A stretch of DNA of 64,000 nt from CAZGEA01 sp964524515 (GTDB lineage Bacteria > Patescibacteriota > Microgenomatia > UBA8517): assembly GCA_964524515.1 (NCBI GenBank), contig CAZGEA010000004.1, positions 62,001 through 126,000 on the forward strand, in the 5' to 3' direction. Of the stretch, positions 61,264-64,000 are shown one piece after another. How positions within the stretch are numbered: the stretch's first letter is position 1; each line of letters starts with the position of its first letter. A program made the position numbers and the translations under genes. The notes below the pieces were generated by a model that saw only the letters and a list, made by a program, of their open reading frames with translations, did not search any database and was not told the origin of the DNA.

Positions 61264-62913
61264 TTAACGCCCCATTTTTTTGGTTGCATCTTGAATACTT
61301 TCCCCAATTCCACCTTTTCTCATTTGATCCATTTGTGGTTTGCTTCGTCCAAATATTTGTTGATATCCAAATTGTGCTATTCTGGCAGCGCCTGTAGGAG
61401 TTGCTGTTGGTCCAAAAGTTCCACCCCATTTGCTCGCAATTTTATTTCCAACTAGGGACGTTGCTCCACCTGCAGCGCCTCCAATCACAGATCCAGCAAT
61501 ACCCATTCCTGCTAATCCCTCAAATCTGCCTGCTTTGCCAGTTTCGATCAGTGATTTTACTGTTTTGCATACTGATGGAATTGCGAGCATTAAAACTAAG
61601 CTTGAGAAATAGCCAATTGCTCCTGGGGAGAAAGTGTTTGAGAAAGTAGGAAGCTGGGCTGTTCCAGCATCTGCTATGAAATTACTATTAATTTTAAAAA
61701 CATTAAATTGTGTCCAACCGGAGGCTACAGATCCATCGATAGATCCCCAAAGCAGAATATGTGCAAACAATATCATTATTCCCACAAGTGGGAATGTTGC
61801 GATGTTTGCAATGAAGCTTTTAAACCAGCTGCCAAAACCCATTGTGGGGGAGGCAATACCCATTAATATATAAAAAGGAGCACCTACTACTTGGAAGATT
61901 GCAGTGACATATGCTTTTAGTAATGTCCAAAATACTGTTAGTGCTGCAACTATTAACATTACTATTGAAATTATTGCGATAAATAAACCAAATGTGGCTC
62001 CTGTTGGGATTCCAATTCCTGCTGGTGGAGGCCCTGGAATAATTGTAATTTGTCCAAAAATACTACCTGAGGTGAAGGCAATGACTATTAATGAGAATGC
62101 ATATGAGAAGAATGATCCTGCTCCGTCATTCATTTTTATAAACATCTCAATTGGTGACATTTGTGTTATTCCATTAGTTGTTCCTGCAATAATTAATGCT
62201 ACTAATCCTTGAAGTAAATAAGATAAATCGACAATTAAACCTGCCAGGGCATACGAGAACGTAATTAACACTAATCCAATTGCTACTTTTGGAATTGCGG
62301 TTTGGATAGTTACTGATGCTTGTGGTGAGATTTTTACTCTAAACATAATTGAGAATGCTAATACAACTATTGCTAAAGTCGTTAATGCATATGCAGCATT
62401 TCTTGAAGCTTTCCATAAATTTTGGGCAAGAGTTAGAGTATTAAAACCGAAACCTTGAGATTGTGCTTTTGCTTCAGGAATAATATGTAAGTTGTTACCT
62501 ACATTTGCCATCCAATCGACTCCTGATGCTGGGCGTGTGTTTTTCATTACATCGATGAAACTATAAAGACCTAAAATTGGACTATTGTTTATTGATCCGT
62601 CACTTGTTATTCCTTGAATACATGTAACTATGTTATCTGCACCACCTGACAAGCATTGCATGATATCTTTTCCAACTGGGGCACTAATTAGAGAGTACAT
62701 GATCCAAACTACTTGGGCGTAGGTGTATCTTTCCCCGAAAACTTGATCGGGTGCTGTACCGTGGACTTTTCTGTTGAAATCTTGGAATGTGGGATTCCAC
62801 CATTGCCCTTGATCATCAGGTCCTTCTGCTGCAGCTGACACAGTTTTGATAGGCATTGCTGCCGATAAGGCAAAGAAGGTGATTAAGAAAACTATAATTG
62901 CTTTTTTAAACAT
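61264..62913 (-). CDS. VirB6/TrbL-like polytopic secretion protein
   Basis: 549 residues. Signal peptide or first helix (about 5-27), an extracytoplasmic region to about 160, then about 7-8 hydrophobic helices (about 165-480) with Gly/Ala/Ile-rich composition, and a Gly-rich basic cytoplasmic tail (AGSVIGGAAGGATSLVGNK...). Topology and neighbourhood fit the TrbL/VirB6 inner-membrane channel component. Begins 53 bases after the lytic-transglycosylase-like gene stop. Confidence 0.78.
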   Translation of the reverse strand: MFKKAIIVFLITFFALSAAMPIKTVSAAAEGPDDQGQWWNPTFQDFNRKVHGTAPDQVFGERYTYAQVVWIMYSLISAPVGKDIMQCLSGGADNIVTCIQGITSDGSINNSPILGLYSFIDVMKNTRPASGVDWMANVGNNLHIIPEAKAQSQGFGFNTLTLAQNLWKASRNAAYALTTLAIVVLAFSIMFRVKISPQASVTIQTAIPKVAIGLVLITFSYALAGLIVDLSYLLQGLVALIIAGTTNGITQMSPIEMFIKMNDGAGSFFSYAFSLIVIAFTSGSIFGQITIIPGPPPAGIGIPTGATFGLFIAIISIVMLIVAALTVFWTLLKAYVTAIFQVVGAPFYILMGIASPTMGFGSWFKSFIANIATFPLVGIMILFAHILLWGSIDGSVASGWTQFNVFKINSNFIADAGTAQLPTFSNTFSPGAIGYFSSLVLMLAIPSVCKTVKSLIETGKAGRFEGLAGMGIAGSVIGGAAGGATSLVGNKIASKWGGTFGPTATPTGAARIAQFGYQQIFGRSKPQMDQMRKGGIGESIQDATKKMGR

Positions 62914-62966
62914 TTGAATTTATTTAGTACAAAATAATTTTAACATAATTAAATTATTTTTATCTA

Positions 62967-64000
62967 TTACTGTTTGCAGCTTGCAAGTTCAGCTTGAATT
63001 CTTTGAATACTTCCTGTTGCAATTAATGATCTCATTACTGCTTTGTATTGTTCTATAAATGGATCACAAGTTTGTGCGCCTGCTCCACAGAAAGTTAAAA
63101 GTGCGCGTCTTATTGCTGGACCGTCGACTCCGCCAACTTCATCAAGACTATATGATTTTCTTGGACTTCCACAATCGGGAAGAGAAGGAGATGCTTCGCG
63201 CATTCCAACCCAGAATTTGGTTGAAGTTATACACATCGCATGACCGATTGATCTTGGATCGTTATTTGAAAAATTAGGAGGGGAAAGGGATACTGTTCCA
63301 CTTGTTAATCCAACAGCTAAATTACTAGCGCAATATGCAGCTCCTGCACCATATTTTGCGATGTGGTTAATATAATTTGTGTAGACATAGGAATAGGCAC
63401 CTAATACACCAAAACCTTCTGCGGCGGGTTTACCTTTTAAATCTAGACATCTTGATGTTCTACAAACGCTTTCGTTTGGATCACCAGTTATTGGGAGATC
63501 GTTTTGATCAAAGACTGGTGGGGAAGGTGGTTTTGAAACCCAGTTTTTGCCACCTGTTTCTTGTGCTAATACTCCTAAAATTAGTTCAGGAGGCGAACAT
63601 GTTCTTCTGCTTGCTTCAATTCCTAATGCTATGGCACCATCTGTTAAGACGAAATTTCTTCCGTTTGCTGTAAAGAATGTACGCTTGGTACTATCTTGAA
63701 GTTTACATGTTGGAGGAGGAGGTTGAGTACTGTCTTTTTCTTCTTGAGTTTCAGATTTTGGTCGCAGGGCAGTTTGAATTTGTTTTAAGAAATATTCTTG
63801 CATGCTTCCTAAATGTGGAAAATAAATTTCAGCTGAGGCTCCTGATTTACCATTTCCTGGATAACCTGCTAATACATCTGAATCTGCTGAGTAATAACCG
63901 GCTGAAGTGACTGCTGGAATATCTTTGATTTCTTTAATAGGCGATGAAGCTGTAATTAATGGGAACATTCTTTTGAAAACTGAAGCGTTTGAGTCAACTA
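62967..64000 (-). CDS. Probable secretion-associated lytic transglycosylase-like protein, 5' end outside window
   Basis: 344 residues visible; the frame is open to the right edge (reading VDSNASVFKR before an internal Met at 63968), so the true start is probably beyond 64000. A region CSPPELILGVLAQETGGKNW resembles the catalytic-Glu helix of SLT/VirB1-type transglycosylases (E in QETGG), followed by GFGVLGAYSYVYTNYINHIAKYG. Several Cys (CKLQD, RRTCSPP, CRTSRCL, CGAGAQTC) suggest an oxidised extracytoplasmic domain. It would open the wall for the secretion machine. The assignment is by motif and context only. Confidence 0.6.
   Translation of the reverse strand, partial: VDSNASVFKRMFPLITASSPIKEIKDIPAVTSAGYYSADSDVLAGYPGNGKSGASAEIYFPHLGSMQEYFLKQIQTALRPKSETQEEKDSTQPPPPTCKLQDSTKRTFFTANGRNFVLTDGAIALGIEASRRTCSPPELILGVLAQETGGKNWVSKPPSPPVFDQNDLPITGDPNESVCRTSRCLDLKGKPAAEGFGVLGAYSYVYTNYINHIAKYGAGAAYCASNLAVGLTSGTVSLSPPNFSNNDPRSIGHAMCITSTKFWVGMREASPSLPDCGSPRKSYSLDEVGGVDGPAIRRALLTFCGAGAQTCDPFIEQYKAVMRSLIATGSIQRIQAELASCKQ

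Noticed and set aside
1..64000. TGA recoded as Gly (Gracilibacteria-type code)
   Set aside because: TGA closes several well-recognised genes at the expected length, e.g. tsaD (40263-40265).
1..64000. CRISPR array, insertion sequence, rRNA or tRNA genes
   Set aside because: No regularly spaced direct repeats, no transposase and no rRNA/tRNA-like sequences were recognised by eye; a tRNAscan or CRISPR search would be decisive.

Overview
The window comes from a low-GC, streamlined bacterial chromosome, most likely a Candidate Phyla Radiation (Patescibacteria) genome and probably Microgenomates-like. That placement rests on the gene set and style: tightly packed genes that often overlap by 1-4 bases, DUF4012 and VanW surface proteins, a PrgI/VirB4/VirB6-type secretion cluster, a class II ribonucleotide reductase, archaeal-type triosephosphate isomerase and aldolase, and very few Shine-Dalgarno (SD) sites. 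TGA is used as a stop codon, so the recoded Gracilibacteria/Absconditabacteria are unlikely. The lineage is an inference from gene content, not a phylogeny.

Layout. 1-2.7 kb: nrdR and a B12-dependent ribonucleotide reductase (cut by the left edge). 2.8-10.3 kb: cell-wall genes (two bifunctional penicillin-binding proteins, a serine hydrolase), a HEPN protein and a methyltransferase. 10.4-21 kb: central carbon metabolism, with aldolase, a PfkB kinase, a hydroxyacid dehydrogenase, split transketolase, a LOG-type nucleotide phosphoribohydrolase, rpe, gap, pgk, rpiB and tpiA, mostly as one leftward operon. 22.5-25.5 kb: an unusual locus with a near-consensus promoter, a ~460-nt highly structured leader, a Pro/Thr-rich secreted beta-propeller gene of different base composition, and a structured downstream region holding a complete type III hammerhead ribozyme. 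26-35 kb: a UvrD-like helicase next to endonuclease Q, a membrane glycosyltransferase, glycogen phosphorylase, groEL/groES with a CIRCE-like operator, and two small SD-led genes. 35-47.8 kb: an orphan sugar-binding protein, VanW, tsaD, valS, L25, DUF4012, RNase H and an O-antigen ligase-like protein. 47.8-52.6 kb: the replication-origin region (jag-yidC-yidD-rnpA-rpmH | dnaA-oriC-dnaN), with a DnaA-box/DnaA-trio element. 52.6-64 kb: a leftward secretion cluster interrupted by two rightward unknown genes that sit behind a compact cobalamin riboswitch.

Two themes cut across the window. First, many first-in-operon genes have a -10 hexamer (often TGTATAAT) only 6-9 bases before the start codon, which implies leaderless mRNAs. 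The few genes with clear SD sites (23037, 34753 and 35025 starts) look like a separate class. Second, B12 links both ends: NrdJ needs adenosylcobalamin, and a cobalamin riboswitch controls the uncharacterised gene at 58.65 kb.

The strongest candidates for new biology are the hammerhead/structured-RNA locus (22.5-25.45 kb) and the B12-switched unknown gene pair (58.55-61.24 kb).
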